Program-made: the position numbers and the translations under genes
Assembly: GCF_046630445.1 (NCBI RefSeq)
Contig: NC_092338.1
Span: 344,601,501 to 344,665,500 of the forward strand
DNA: 64,000 nt
Source: Rutidosis leptorrhynchoides
Taxonomy: Eukaryota; Streptophyta; Magnoliopsida; Asterales; Asteraceae
Reading direction: 5' to 3'
The notes under the pieces: model-generated
The model's input: the letters and a program-made list of their open reading frames with translations, nothing else
Database searches by the model: none
Told to the model about the DNA's origin: nothing
Shown here: one piece after another, positions 23,004-34,812 of the stretch
Numbering within the stretch: the first letter of the stretch is position 1
Layout: each line of letters starts with the position of its first letter

Positions 23004-23429
23004 ATGGTGAATTGCTGGTGTGGTCGTCTTGCAACAATAGTTTGTGCATGGACTGATAGTAACCCGGGTCGTAGGTTTTACGGGTGTCCACAACAGGTAA
23101 ATCTAAAACCCCTTTTGTTTTTGAAATCGATTCAATTGTATGCTAACTTTAAATTCGAACGCAATTGGTTGATCTACTGAACTAATTTTTGTTTTTTCTT
23201 TAAATAGAGGTCAAAGTGCAGGTTTATTGGTTGGTTTGATCCTCCAATGTGTGCTCGTGCTGTAGAAATTATTCCAGGATTGTTGAGAAAGATCAATTTA
23301 TTGGAAGCAGAATTCAAAGCTGCAGAATCAAAAGCCAAAGCTGCAGAAAAAGAAGCTTGGAATTTGAAAGTTTTACTTTTTTTTAGTTGGTTAGGATTTG
23401 GCATTGTATTGTATGCATTAGTAAAGTAA
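23004..23429 (+). CDS. GRF-type zinc-finger protein with membrane tail (MULE gene 2)
   Basis: Two exons, 23004-23096 and 23208-23429, with a GT-AG intron in phase 0, give 104 codons. Residues 1-45 carry the zf-GRF signature: CWCG near the start, GRRFYGCP, then KCRFIGWFDPP. Residues about 50-80 are a charged, Ala/Lys/Glu-rich heptad-like helix (LLEAEFKAAESKAKAAEKEA). Residues about 84-103 are hydrophobic (VLLFFSWLGFGIVLYALV), a likely C-terminal membrane anchor. GRF zinc fingers bind nucleic acid in other proteins. The gene lies inside the element, about 310 bp from the left end, and converges on the transposase. The reading frame is undamaged, unlike the transposase. Role unknown; a helper in transposition is possible but unproven. 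Confidence 0.75.
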
Positions 23430-24019
23430 TTTAGATGGAATTTGGCTAAGTTAGATGGATTTTGGCAATGTTAGATGGAATTTGGCTATGGTAGTAGTTT
23501 AATTTGGTCATGTTACCTTTTGTAATGCACTTTGTGTTCTAATCTTTTGGTGATAAATGAATATGTTTAGTTGATGTTTAGTTTATGTTCAATGAATCTG
23601 TTCCAGCCATTTTTTGCTTGTTTAGTTGATGTTATTGGTTCTCTTGGTTTATTGAACAAACTGGAAGAAACTTAATTTGTTCAACCATGTAGTGCAATAA
23701 ACTTAACAAGTGCAACAAAGTGAATAAAACTAGATCAATAAAGAAGTGCAATAAACTGGAACTTGAGTAAACATTCCAAAATAACAACTTAATTATAGTT
23801 CTAAGTGCAAAACAAGTGCCCAATCAACTAGTGATCCATACATACATAACCATAAACTAAAGTAAACATGACAGTACCAAGACATGTGCAAAACAAGTGC
23901 ACCAAAAGTACCAAAAGACATTAAAGTACCAAAAGTCATTAAAGTTCCTTAAAAACATTACATCATATTACCACACAAAAAAACACATAAAACCCACCAA
24001 AAGTCATTCTCACCAGCCT
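23430..24019. repeat. MULE middle with three short tandem copies
   Basis: Between the two converging genes. At 23431-23492 a TTAGATGGAATTTGGCTA word is repeated three times with slight changes. The rest is AT-rich and presumably the 3' regions of both genes. Confidence 0.6.
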
Positions 24020-27000
24020 TTACTTCTTGTTTCCACCCTTCTTGGTTCCACTTGCAGCAACCTTATCTTTTTTCATTGTGCCACCTCCACTTGGTTTAAC
24101 AGTTTGACTTGTCTTTCCATCAACCTTAGCCTTTTTCTTTGTGCCACTTCCACTTGCATTACCTGTCTCACCACCAGTCTCACCAGCCTTCCTTTTGCTT
24201 GTTTGACTACTTGTCACAGTTGTACTACCATTTGTGCATCCTCCTTTGTTATGTCCTAAGGTTCCACAATTGCCACATTTTACAGTTTTTACTGACCTTG
24301 AAAGCTTACCACCTGAATTCATCTCATCAATGCCTTTCCTTCTATTCTTTTTTGGCCTTCCTGCTTGAGCAACTTTCAATGGAGGCAAAAGAGTTGTTGG
24401 TAAATGAGATTTAACCCAGAGTGGTTTACCATTCAATGCATTCACAGGAAACATATATGTCTTCTTTCAATTGTCAACACTGTAAACTTCACTCACCCAT
24501 CTTTCAGGATCTCTAACCTTCTCATCATTAATTCCCATTATATTGATTGCTGCCACTGCATGTTTACATGGCATCCCTGTGATTTCCCATCTTCTACATG
24601 CACAAACCTTTAATTCCATGTCAACAACACATTGGTCTTGGTGTGGTCCACTAACTTGGTATTGATGAGCACCATTCCATAAAACTGTGTACTTACTAGC
24701 TTCATGTTTAATTTTGTCAAACATTTTGGTGCCATATGGACTTAAAGGGCCTTCACATTTGCTTATCATTTTGTTCACATTTACAATCCTTTTCATTAAG
24801 TATTCCCTTATATACTCTAGAGCAGTTATTATAGGTTTATCCCTTGCATCAACCAACCATCTATTAAATATCTCACACATGTTATTTAGCAACATATCTG
24901 ACCCTGCCCTTCCTGCATATGTTACATATAACAATCTCACTAATTTTAACAGAATTAAACAACTTATATAACACTTAAGATTTTAAACATACCTGAGAAA
25001 TGACTCCTAGACCAATGGTGAGCAGGAATTTTTGACAGCCATGTGTAACAATCTCCATTAAACTCTTTCAGCTCAAGCATTGCTGCTTTAAATTCTGGCA
25101 CAGTTGTTGAAGTAGCACATTTCCATAAATGGTTCTTGAAAGCAACTCCATTCCATGACTTTTTCATATTTTCATGGATGTGCCTCAAGCAGAATCTATG
25201 CTCAGCACAAGGAAACACATCTTCAACAACTTTTTGTAAACCCTATCACATAATAACACAAATTAATTAACAGCTAATTGCATTCACAAATACTATATGC
25301 TTAACTTAAAACAAATTAAGTAATGGTTACCTTTTGTCGTCACTGATAAATGTAAAATTTGAATTGGATCCTAGCTCAAAATCATCACCCAAATTCTTTA
25401 GAAACCAAGTCCATGAACTATATGTCTCTTGTTCCACAATAGCATAAGCAACAGGGTAAATACCATTATTAGCATCCAAACTAACTGCTGTTAACAGTTG
25501 ACCATGAGCATTACCTTTCATAAATGCACCATCTAACCCTAGCATTTCCCTGCCCAGATTCCAGAATCCCCTCTTCAATGGGCCTAGATAGATGTAGATC
25601 CTCTTAAATACCCTAAACTCTGAGTTGGGATTAATTGGAGGTTCTACATGTATTTTAACAGTTGTTTCTGGATTGCATCTAACCAATTCAGCACACTAAT
25701 CCTTTAACTCTTTGTATTGATTCTTAAAATTACCTTGCAGCTTATCAGTAGCATCTTTCAAAGCTCTATATGCCTTATCATCTGTAATATGAACTTCAAA
25801 CTCCTTCTCATATTTAGCTTTGACTGCTTTGGATGGCATCTTTGGATTAGAGGCAAGGTCATCTAACAATCTCTTTGAAATAAAATCATAGGTAGCAGCT
25901 TTGATATACCTAGATGTTAGACACTTGTGATATGGTTTGTATGTTTTTACTTGCCAAGTGTGTCTATCAACCGGTTTTGAAACATGTAACTTCCAATCAC
26001 AAACTATATTCAACTCTCTTTTTTTCCATGACTTTTTGGGGCTTGTGCCCTTGCCTTTATTGGATACCAAACCACCTTTACTCTTGCCTTTTTTCCCACC
26101 TACCCCTAATTCAAGATTCCCTCCATGTGAACTTTGACCATCATCACCTTTGTCATTATTCCCATTATTTCCTTTACCAATTTTAAAATTAGCACATACA
26201 CCCTGTCATCTAACTCTTAATTGTTCCTTATCATTTTTCACAATTACAAGTTTTCTCCTTTCTTCAACAGCATGTAACTTTACCAGTTGTTTAATCTCTT
26301 CCTTTGTACCAAATTCCTGACCCACATAAAAGAAAGTCTTACCCACATTTGCATTTGTTTCTTCTTGTTTCTGTAACTCCCTTATTTTTCTCTTCCTCTC
26401 AGCTTCTAAACCATCTTCATTTTCATCACCACTATGAAAAGCTTCAGTATCTATCATCTCTGTCTCTTGTTCTTCATCAGTACCACCATCATCATCTAGG
26501 TCTTTAATTGCACTGCCCATGAACTCACAATCCTTATCAATATTGTTCAAATACTCATTCATGTCCACCTGTACATCGTTTACATAAGTATCCTCATCTA
26601 CTATATAATCGTCATCCAGAGGGTCATCTTCATCATTCAAATAGTCATATTGCTCATTAGTTGGTTGTCTATCAATTTCCTGAGTCACACACTCAATACC
26701 ATCAACTTCTTGTGTCAAATCAAGTTTTCCTTTAATTATCTTTTTTCTGCTCCATTTTGGACTTTTAAGTTGATGTTCATCAAGTACTATTTTGTTTGGA
26801 CTTTTGACTGTGTTCAACTGTGTCTCATCATGCTCAACATAAACATGTATTTGCCTATGAATATCTAGAGTTTCTACCTGACGTTTTAGATTTATCACAT
26901 CTAACCCATTACCTAAAGCTTCTAAACCAACATCCAACAAAGTATCTGCTCTTAGATAGTAAAACCACATCCTTTTTGCAACATCGTATCCTAAATCTTG

Positions 27001-27306
27001 TAAAATATTAAGCATAACATTAAGTGAAAACTTATCCTTGTTTACACAATCAATAAACGATACCTTCCTTCCCAAATACTGCCTATACGGAATGTCAGTG
27101 AAACCTCCTCCATGATGCAACTTGATTGTGAAATATTCCTTATATTCTTCTGCAATTTTTAAAAATTTTCAATTAATCCCCAAATTTCATAAATTTAGGT
27201 TAAAATTAGAAATTAAATAACAACAACACATACCGTAAATTAGCTGCACATCGAAGTCGTTAAGCTTTTTTCGAATCACGTATAACTCTGAATCATTTGT
27301 ATCCAT
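24020..27306 (-). pseudogene. MURA-type Mutator transposase, broken
   Basis: Starts at an ATG at 27306 (MDTNDSELYVIRKK). Introns are inferred at 27233-27150, 25330-25243 and 24992-24913. In order: an N-terminal domain common in plant MULEs (KLHHGGGFTDIPYRQYLG), an acidic linker, a MuDR DNA-binding region (CDWKLHVSKPVDRHTWQVKTY), the catalytic MULE domain (MLGLDGAFMKGNAHGQLLTA, then AEHRFCLRHIHENM), a SWIM zinc finger (CACRRWEITGMPCKHA) and a C-terminal zinc knuckle (CGNCGTLGHNKGGC). Lesions: stop codons at about 26206-26208, 25696-25698 and 24467-24469, and a one-base loss near 25340 that puts the exon out of phase with the next. An intact protein would bind the terminal repeats and cut and paste the element; this copy cannot. 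Confidence 0.9.
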
Positions 27307-27436
27307 GGTTCAGATTGTTATTACATGCAATTGATGAAAGCTCGAACGGGTTTAGAGAGATTAAAGCACGAACGAGGTTGGTTTTTGAAACCAAAATAGA
27401 AAAGTGAGGTAATAAATGAATCAAATAATTTAAACG

Positions 27437-27622
27437 GACGATTTTGCCCATCACATGTTTGGCACGTGATTACACTTGACGGTTGAAATAAACGTCCGTC
27501 AGTATTGGGGACCATTTACACCGGCAGTGTAAACCACAAGGATCACGAACGACAAAAATGAACTTCAGGAACCATTTACCCCTTTTCATGTAAACCACAG
27601 GAACCATTTATCCAATTTTCTC
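27437..27622 (-). repeat. right terminal inverted repeat of the MULE
   Basis: Mirror of the left repeat; the transposase start lies about 130 bp inside it. The repeats likely carry the promoters for both genes. Confidence 0.93.
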
Positions 27623-27631
27623 ATTAAGATC

Positions 27632-28310
27632 AAGTAGCACATTCAAATGCTAGAGTTGAAATAGTATATTTAATTTAATAGCACTAACTTATCTTTATAT
27701 CTTGGGTTATGATTAAAGGTACTACTCCGTATATGTTATTTATGTGTATAAGGTTAGTGCAAGAAATAACGTTCCCTTTTAATGAAAAAGCAAAATCTTC
27801 CCTAAGAAATATCAAGAACGCGCGCAACTTTTTATGGTGTGTGATGTGTTTCCCAAAAAGAATAACTTTCGACCTCTGGTTTTAGTAAGACCCAACATTC
27901 CAATATTAAGTAAAAAGCATCAAAAGGTGGAGTTAACTTAATACGAAAAAGAGATTTATACATATAATAATAACTAAGAAAAAATTTAATTAAACCTGAA
28001 AAGCAAAAGCAAGAAACATTTAGTATTATGAAATTCAAAGATAAGCATCTCTTCTTTAAACCTTAAAGATATCTACTTTAGAATCACCAAAAAAGATTAT
28101 TATCTTCTTTGCTTTAAACTTTTTATAACCCATTACCATAAGGGTGGAATTTGTCTTTTAATCTTTTCTCTTTAACCTAACTAGGGTAATTGAGTTTCAT
28201 TCTTACGAAATTTAGCATATGGTTTTTAGAAAAGACTTATATAACCATATATGATATATATGATGTATATGAGTTGTAATCCGTTGCATCTATTAATTTT
28301 CTTGAAATCC
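27632..28310. other. AT-rich spacer
   Basis: No gene, RNA or repeat that I can support. Confidence 0.4.
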
Positions 28311-28718
28311 AAGGGACAAATGTGAGCGCGACATGTGGCGCGAAAATTACATGTGATTGGAAAAAAAAAAAAAAATTCAAAATCTTTTTTTTTTCAAATT
28401 TTTTTTTTATTTTTTTTCAAAAAAATTATTTTTTTTGGATTTTTTTTTCTTCAATCACATGTGATTCTGCATGTGAATCACATGTGATTGTAAACCCAAT
28501 CACATGTGATTATGCATGTCAAATCCAATCACATGTGATTGTACAATTCAATCACATGTGATTGTGCAGGTAAATCACATTTGATTGTAAAAAAAAAAAA
28601 TTCGAAAAAAATAATTTGTTTTAAAAAACAAATTTTTTTATTGGAAAAAAACATTTTGAAACTTTTTTTCAATTATATGTGATTTTCGCGCCACATGTCG
28701 CGCTCTCATTGGTATCTT
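28311..28718. mobile_element. foldback MITE with ACATGTGATTG palindromes
   Basis: Inverted ends of about 50 bp: GAGCGCGACATGTGGCGCG near 28324 and its reverse complement near 28700. The centre is A- and T-homopolymer runs around about five spaced copies of the palindrome CAATCACATGTGATTG (28453-28590). No coding capacity. The exact ends and target duplication are unclear because ATCCAAG/CTTGGAT extends the inverted symmetry outward. Confidence 0.75.
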
Positions 28719-28854
28719 GGATCTCAACTTAATTTATGGATTCAAATGAATATTGATGTATATTATTATAGACGTATATTTGACATTGGTATTCAAAGAA
28801 TGAGATTAGTTGATGCCTAAACTACTTTGTAGGGCCAGAATACTCAAATTCTTA

Positions 28855-29322
28855 TGTTAGAGTGCTAAGCCAAGTTAAACAAGAATTTGAATTTCCGATC
28901 CGATGGTTTTCGCGACCACGAAAATAGGACATACTGTTGTGAGGAGTTAAACAACGAGTTTTGGAGATCGTGATCTAAAGGGCTCGCTATCACGAGTTTG
29001 GTGATTATTATCGCGCAAATGCCCAGCCTCGGGACTTCGTTCCTGATTAGGATTCTTTGTTAGTTTTTAATTCGTTGTATAGTTTGCAATGTAACTAAAA
29101 CTTTCATGTAACCTGTAACCTTAACCACGAAATTTTAATAAGAATTTCTTTGGTTGGTCGAGAATTGAACCAATAACAATATTGTATATAACTACGTTAA
29201 ATTCCTCGTGTTACGTTCTTGAATTTATTTTTCTTGTTCTATTTAGTATATATGTTTATTGTGTTGTGCGTGATAACCTACGATTATTAAGTTCTTGTTG
29301 GGGCTCACTAAAACTCCTAACA
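28855..29322 (+). mobile_element. 5' LTR of a copia element
   Basis: TGTTAG...CTAACA ends, followed at once by AGCGGTATCAGAGC, a Met-tRNA-type primer site, and then by a copia gag. No matching 3' LTR is seen in the window, so the element is truncated. Confidence 0.65.
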
Positions 29323-29363
29323 AGCGGTATCAGAGCTTGTGCTACGAGCCTAATCCGAGGATA

Positions 29364-30330
29364 ATGGCAGATAAGAGTAATGTGAAGATTGATAGATTTG
29401 ATGGGACCGATTTTAGTTTTTCGAAGATGCAAATTAAAGATGTTCTTTATCAAAAGAAGCTTTATCAGCTGTTATTAGAGGATAAACCTAAAGGTATGGA
29501 GCATGAAGAATGGGATTTGTTAGATAGGAGAGCCCTAAGAGTTGTTCGCCTTTCTCTAGCCTAGCATCTTTCTTACAACGTTGTGGGTGAAACCACAACC
29601 GTGGGATTAATTGAGGCTTTGTCTAACATTTATTAAAAGCCTTTTGCTTTGAATAAGTTTTTCTTATACGAAAGTTTGTGAGTGCTAGAATGATGGAGGG
29701 TTCCTCAGAAGTGGATCATGTTAACGCGTTTAGCTTGATTTTAACCCGGTTGAAATCTGTTGAGGTTACATTTAAGGATGAGCTGGAGGCACTATTTTTG
29801 CTATCATCATTACCCGATAGTTGGTCTGGAACTGTGACAACGGTTAGTGCTTCATCTGGAACTACTAAGCTTACTTTTTGAGGGAATATGATATTTAATT
29901 CTCAATGAAGGGATCAGGAGGAAAGATTCAGGTGAGGGTTCGGGTTCCATTTTGAGTGTTGGTCAGGGGAGAGCTAGATCAAGAAGTCCATCAAGGAGTA
30001 AGAACGTATTGTGTTGGAATTGTCACTAGAATGGTCACTATAAATGAATGTGATCGAGTCTAAAGTCTAGTGAAAGCGCAACAACTACATTGATCAAGGA
30101 TGCGCTGATGTGTTGTAAGGGAGTTCTTGTCGGATCTTGGGTTTTAGATTCAGGAGCTTCGTATCATGCTTTCCCATCCATGAGCGAGATGGTTAAATTT
30201 AGGTGCTATTCCGGTAGGGTTTGAGTTGTGGACGGGAAGACACTTGATGTTGCGGGCATAGGTGACCTTGTCATTAGACACTTAGATTACGCGTAGATCT
30301 TGAGTAAGGTGAGGTAAAACATCCAATCAA
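29364..30330 (+). pseudogene. Ty1/copia gag and protease remnant
   Basis: Starts MADKSNVKIDRFDGTDFSF, the copia gag entry. The first frame stops at 29562-29564; gag continues in pieces (LRVVRLSLA, then VDHVNAFSLILTRLKSVEV at 29678-29881, ALFLLSSLPDSW). Further on, around 30140, a protease-type segment reads VLDSGASYHAFPSM. Several stops and frameshifts separate the parts, and nothing of integrase or RT follows. A dead, 3'-truncated copia element. Confidence 0.8.
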
Positions 30331-30360
30331 GAGTATACTGATCTCAGTTGGGTAGTTGGA

Positions 30361-31258
30361 TGATGATATGTGTTGTTAGGTCCTATATCGATGAATGTGC
30401 ATGAATATGGATGAATTAGCCATGAATGTCAAGAGGAAAAGTCAAACAATCAAAGTGTATTCCACCACTTTTTTCCGAATCTGTAACTGAATCAATACTA
30501 CCGAATCCATACATATACATCTGAATTCGAAACCGAATCTATACCACCGATTCTTAATTTTTCCAATTTCAAAAGAGACACTATTCAAATTGATACTCCA
30601 GATTCGGTTGCTCTATTTTTATTTTTTGGGACTTCGATTTCTGAATTACATGAGAATTAGGGTTCGCAAGTTAGAAAAATTGGGGAAGATGACGGAAGTT
30701 AGATTTGGATAGAACAAAAAAAGAACGCGTATACAGATTGATATTGGACTCATATCAAAACAAGGCCCAAAATCAATTATTAAACAAATAAAAAGAAGCC
30801 CAAATACAATTCAGCTCTAAACTTAGTCCTTTTTCAAATTAGTTATCAGGCCCAACGGCATACCAAGCCCATCTTTGAATAGTTAACTGGGTGTTAACTT
30901 TCTCAATTAACTTTTCTAACGAAGGATTAACGGTGAAAAGAAATTTAAAGGTTCTCGTTAAATATTTTACGAAATTTTTAAGGGTTCGTGTTCATTCAAG
31001 TTTTATAATTTGTGAAGAATTCGAAGTCTCAAAGATGATAACCAGAGCTTCATTTGAAACACCCTTAAGGATTTAAATATTTTACACGCAATGTGCACGA
31101 CGCACGCTTAAGTGTGCGACGTGCACCACAAGACGATCGGATCTGGTCAACTTTCATGACAGAGCGCGAGATGTGCATAATTAATGTGCGGCGCGCACTA
31201 CTGCTGTAAGAGACATTTTTTAGCTTTTACCTAAATAGCAACCTGACCAAAAAAACAT
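30361..31258. other. unassigned stretch with GC-rich words
   Basis: No gene seen. At 31084-31195 three similar words occur (GTGCACGACGCAC, GTGCGACGTGCAC, GTGCGGCGCGCAC) in an AT-rich background. Confidence 0.4.
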
Positions 31259-31521
31259 TGTTAGGACCTGATTACATGTTTAGAAGCAGATATCGAAGGA
31301 TTGATAAGTGAAGAACAAAAGTAGACGGGTAAAACAGACGAAAGAAAGTAACTCGGACATAGAGAAAACGAATAAATACCACAACTTCTTAAACTCAGTT
31401 GAAGTACAATGACTACTTGACTACGAAACTTAGGTGGTATATATAGCCCTCATCTATATCCCCTTTACATAATGTGTATTTTAAAATTTACACTATTAAA
31501 CTACAACTTAGGGTTCTAACA
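31259..31521 (-). mobile_element. 3' LTR of a minus-strand copia-type element
   Basis: 263 bp from TGTTAGGACC to GGTTCTAACA. On the minus strand it is preceded by GGGGGGAGAT (31531-31522), a typical polypurine tract, and contains a TATA-like GCTATATATACC (about 31448-31437). Confidence 0.6.
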
Positions 31522-31704
31522 ATCTCCCCCCTTAGTGTCAATTGTGAAAGAAAAGTACTCATAATCATCTTTAGTGGTCCTTGAGTGACTTTCAAACATA
31601 GTCCATAGATGCCACTCTCTTCTAGGATCACCGGGAAAAGTTGGATATTCATCAATTTCTTTGAACTTCATTCTCTTCCTTAAACCATGTAGGATCTCAA
31701 AGTA

Positions 31705-31980
31705 TCACATATAAATTCTGAGCTTGAGAAGATCTCTGATTTGCTTTATGATATCTCCAAGAAACATATTTTCGTCACAATCGTTTATCTTGTTTTGTGT
31801 ATACTTAAGAAATCGCAATGCGTACTTGAGGGTTCCATCAGAATACTTTTGGAATTCTATAGTTCTGATGAAGATTTTCCCTCTTTGAGAGTTGATAAAG
31901 ACGAATCCTTCTGGATGTATCCTTGCAATAAAAATGTTTAATCCCTGAAGAGTTTCAAGTGATTGGTTCTGATGTGTCAA
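31705..31980 (-). CDS. unrecognised 91-codon ORF before a 3' LTR
   Basis: Open frame upstream (minus sense) of the 3' LTR at 31259-31521. It contains FQKYSDGTLKYALRFLKY, loosely like the KFSDGTL segment in proteins annotated from non-autonomous copia-type plant elements. That similarity is from memory and weak. Probably an element remnant. Confidence 0.3.
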   Translation of the reverse strand: MTHQNQSLETLQGLNIFIARIHPEGFVFINSQRGKIFIRTIEFQKYSDGTLKYALRFLKYTQNKINDCDENMFLGDIIKQIRDLLKLRIYM

Positions 31981-31983
31981 AAG

Positions 31984-33894
31984 TGTGTGCGGTAGTGCTT
32001 AACTTATTCTTAAACTTTTAAATTTATAAAACCTTTATTTAATACACTTTAACACCCTATCGAGCAACAAAACCCGATCAGATGTAGTAATTTAGGTTAT
32101 CGTCCCGAGAGAGCGTAGATGCGGATAAGAGTTGTTTTATTGTTTAATTCTTATTAAAGAATTAAAGATATATTTTTATGTCTTTTATGGGATAGATTCT
32201 TATCTCTTAGGAAAGAGATGCTTTAAAGATAAACAAAGTAATAAAGTAAAGCAAGGAATTGAAGATTCAAAATAAATAAAAGTAAAAGCAGAACAACCAA
32301 TTCATACGGGAATCATATTAGGCAAGTTTCATAACTTATATTAACGCAAAGCAGAATAACAATCATAGACCAACTATTATCCCTTAATAGGTTAAGCTAA
32401 GTGTTGCAAATCATTTAACAAGTAGGACTTAAAGCATATGCTAGATATGTGATGTGCATAACTAACATCTTAATTCTTCATGTTCAATTCACTTACATGA
32501 TACACGTTAATCTTGTGATGAGGATCAATATGCAAATAGACTGAAAAATCATATAAGCTATTAAACACCAAGTAGATCAACTCAAGTTACTAGCTGAAAG
32601 TCAATTACTACTAAGTTCTCATGCAATCATTAATTAAACAAATCCAAACAAAGGTTCTTCGATTAAGCCTAACAATATTAAATTCTATTATATAAGCGTA
32701 ATTCCATTTAAACAAGTTTATCACTATTAAGTTTTTTAACTTAGTTGCATGCAATCCAATTTAACAAGTTTGAAGGACTAGATCTAAACAAGTAGCATGA
32801 ATCGAATAATAGATCATTGGATCAAGTATTAATCAATCCTAAAATCATGCTATTTAATCATTAAGCATGGCAAACAAGTGTATTTAAGTAAAAAAGATTT
32901 GAAACAATTCAAACATCATTACAGAAACTCGACCATACAGATCTGAAAAAGAACCAGGAACTGTACGGATAAAGCACACAAAGCCGGCGGCTTCCTTCCA
33001 ACCAAGTCGGCGGCTTGAATTGGTGAGGCCGGCAGCTTCATCTGATTCCCAGATGAAGTTCAGTTTTCGTCCACATAACCACTATGAACGTTTAGTTCTT
33101 AGCAGAAGACAAACAAAAACAATTACAGTAAATAAAATAGATTGAACAGTAAAATAAAGATAGAATCATACCTTAAAAAGGTAGATGTAAGAAACTTGAA
33201 TGATTCTTGATTACAATGAATAAATCTAACCTAAGGGTTTAGAGAAAACCCTAAAAACAAAAACGAACTACGCAGAATTATTGAATTATGAAAACTGCAT
33301 ATGAAAACTGAGACCAGAGGCCTTTATTTATAATGTTTAGAAACGGTGGCCAAACCGGCGGCTTCATTGGGAAGCCGGCGGCTTTCCTTAGGTCGGTGAC
33401 TCCTTCTGCAAGTTTAACTTAATCCGCAAGCATAAATCTTTTAACCGTCATAAGTAAGCCGACGGCTTCAGGGTAGGCCGGCGGCTTCAATGATTCGCCA
33501 AATCTTTCTGATTTTTTTACATTTTTACTTGAACTTGGTCGACAAGTTGAGAAACCGTGTTCATTAGGCCGGCGGCTTCAGTGGGAAGCCGGCGGCTTCC
33601 TTTGCTTTTTACTTGATCAACAAGTTCTTTCAATTTTACAGAGATTCTAGAACATTCTGGCGTATTCAGCCTCAGGCCGGCGGCTTCCTTGTATCTATGC
33701 TGGCGGCTTCCTTAGCCTTTATGCAATTTTCTCTGTTTTTGATCCTGTTTGATACATAACTTTGATAAAATTATTAGAAATACATTTTCCCTCATTTTAC
33801 CCCTTTTAATGTGTTTTGGGATTAAAATGACTCTTAAATACTAAGATAACTCCTCAAAATGTTATCAAAAAATTATATAATTTAGGAGTTATCA
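31984..33894 (-). mobile_element. putative gypsy-type LTR with GCCGGCGGCTTC words
   Basis: The right edge is clear: GTTATCA at 33888-33894, followed by AATTTCCCACACTT, the reverse of a polypurine tract AAGTGTGGGAAATT beside an LTR starting TGATAACTCC on the minus strand. The left edge (TGTGTGCGG near 31984) is a guess. About twelve copies of GCCGGCGGCTTC or close variants occur between 32982 and 33718. Confidence 0.45.
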
Positions 33895-34812
33895 AATTTC
33901 CCACACTTAAACCTTTACTTGTCCTCAAGTAAACCTTATAAATTATATCATGGGTATTAAAATAAAATTGCAAAGTCAAAAATATGTCTTAATAAGAAGT
34001 TAGCATTTATTATTCGTAAGAACTAGTCTGAACCAGACCAAGGATTACAAGCAGTCCTAATGTTTATTAAGTCAAATTTATACAAGTTGGTCATCATTGG
34101 GCTTTTTTTTTTAACTAGAACTTTTTAAAAGTGTATGGTTCTCATTGGAACTCTTTTTCTTTTGTTGGCATTCATTGGGCTCTTTTTTCTTTTTCATTTC
34201 TTTTGCTTCCATACTTAGCTTTTAGCTTTACACTTGGCAATTTTTTTCTAAATTGGCCCTTATTTGGGACTCTTTTGCTGCCTCAGTGGTCCATGCTTAT
34301 TATGCCATATGGTAGTGGCTATAAGTTTGCACTCGTTTCACAATTTTTGACTTTTTTAAATTCTTATCTTAAACAAGTAATTCGATCTCCAAATTGATAG
34401 TAGTTCTATTATTAATATTAGGATTAAGTTAGTAAAAAGACATAAGTTTGACTATGAATTTATAATTTTGAAAATTTTTAAAATTGTACCCATTTTTCAA
34501 CTTTTTCGGGAAAATTTGTAGTATCTTTTAATCTTTTAAGTGATTAATCACGACCCTCCCCACACTTAGATTATGCAATGTCCTCATTGCATTTATAATA
34601 AAAGAATGTAATAAATAAAGGACATAATTGAGAATAAGGGAAAGAGTGATGTTACTTGATTGTAGGATCACAGAATGATTGCGGAGCACTTTCACAGACT
34701 TCTTTTGAATTGAATATAAATAACTTGACAAAATATTAAATAACGCGAAGTATAGCACAAACATAATATATTATTAATAACTTTCATCACTTAAACAATT
34801 TAACATTTAGGA
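33895..34812 (-). other. 3' interior of the gypsy-type element, cut by B1
   Basis: AT-rich, with T-rich runs and no supported gene. Element B1 is inserted at its right end, next to TAGGA (34808-34812). Confidence 0.4.

Larger units (their letters stand above)
22692..27622. mobile_element. Mutator-like element with two convergent genes
   Basis: A 4931-bp element. Its ends, GAGAAAATTGG on both strands, belong to terminal inverted repeats of about 186 bp. It is flanked by a perfect 9-bp duplication ATTAAGATC (22683-22691 and 27623-27631), the length typical of the Mutator superfamily. One gene points inward from each end: a GRF zinc-finger gene from the left and a MURA-type transposase from the right. 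Maize MuDR has this same convergent two-gene plan, but its second gene (mudrB) is unrelated as far as I can tell. Confidence 0.95.

Noticed and set aside
28322-28561. 79-codon Phe/Lys-rich ORF
   Set aside because: Translation of homopolymer runs in the foldback MITE.
34131-34397. 88-codon Phe/Leu-rich ORF
   Set aside because: T-rich non-coding part of a gypsy-type element; no motif.
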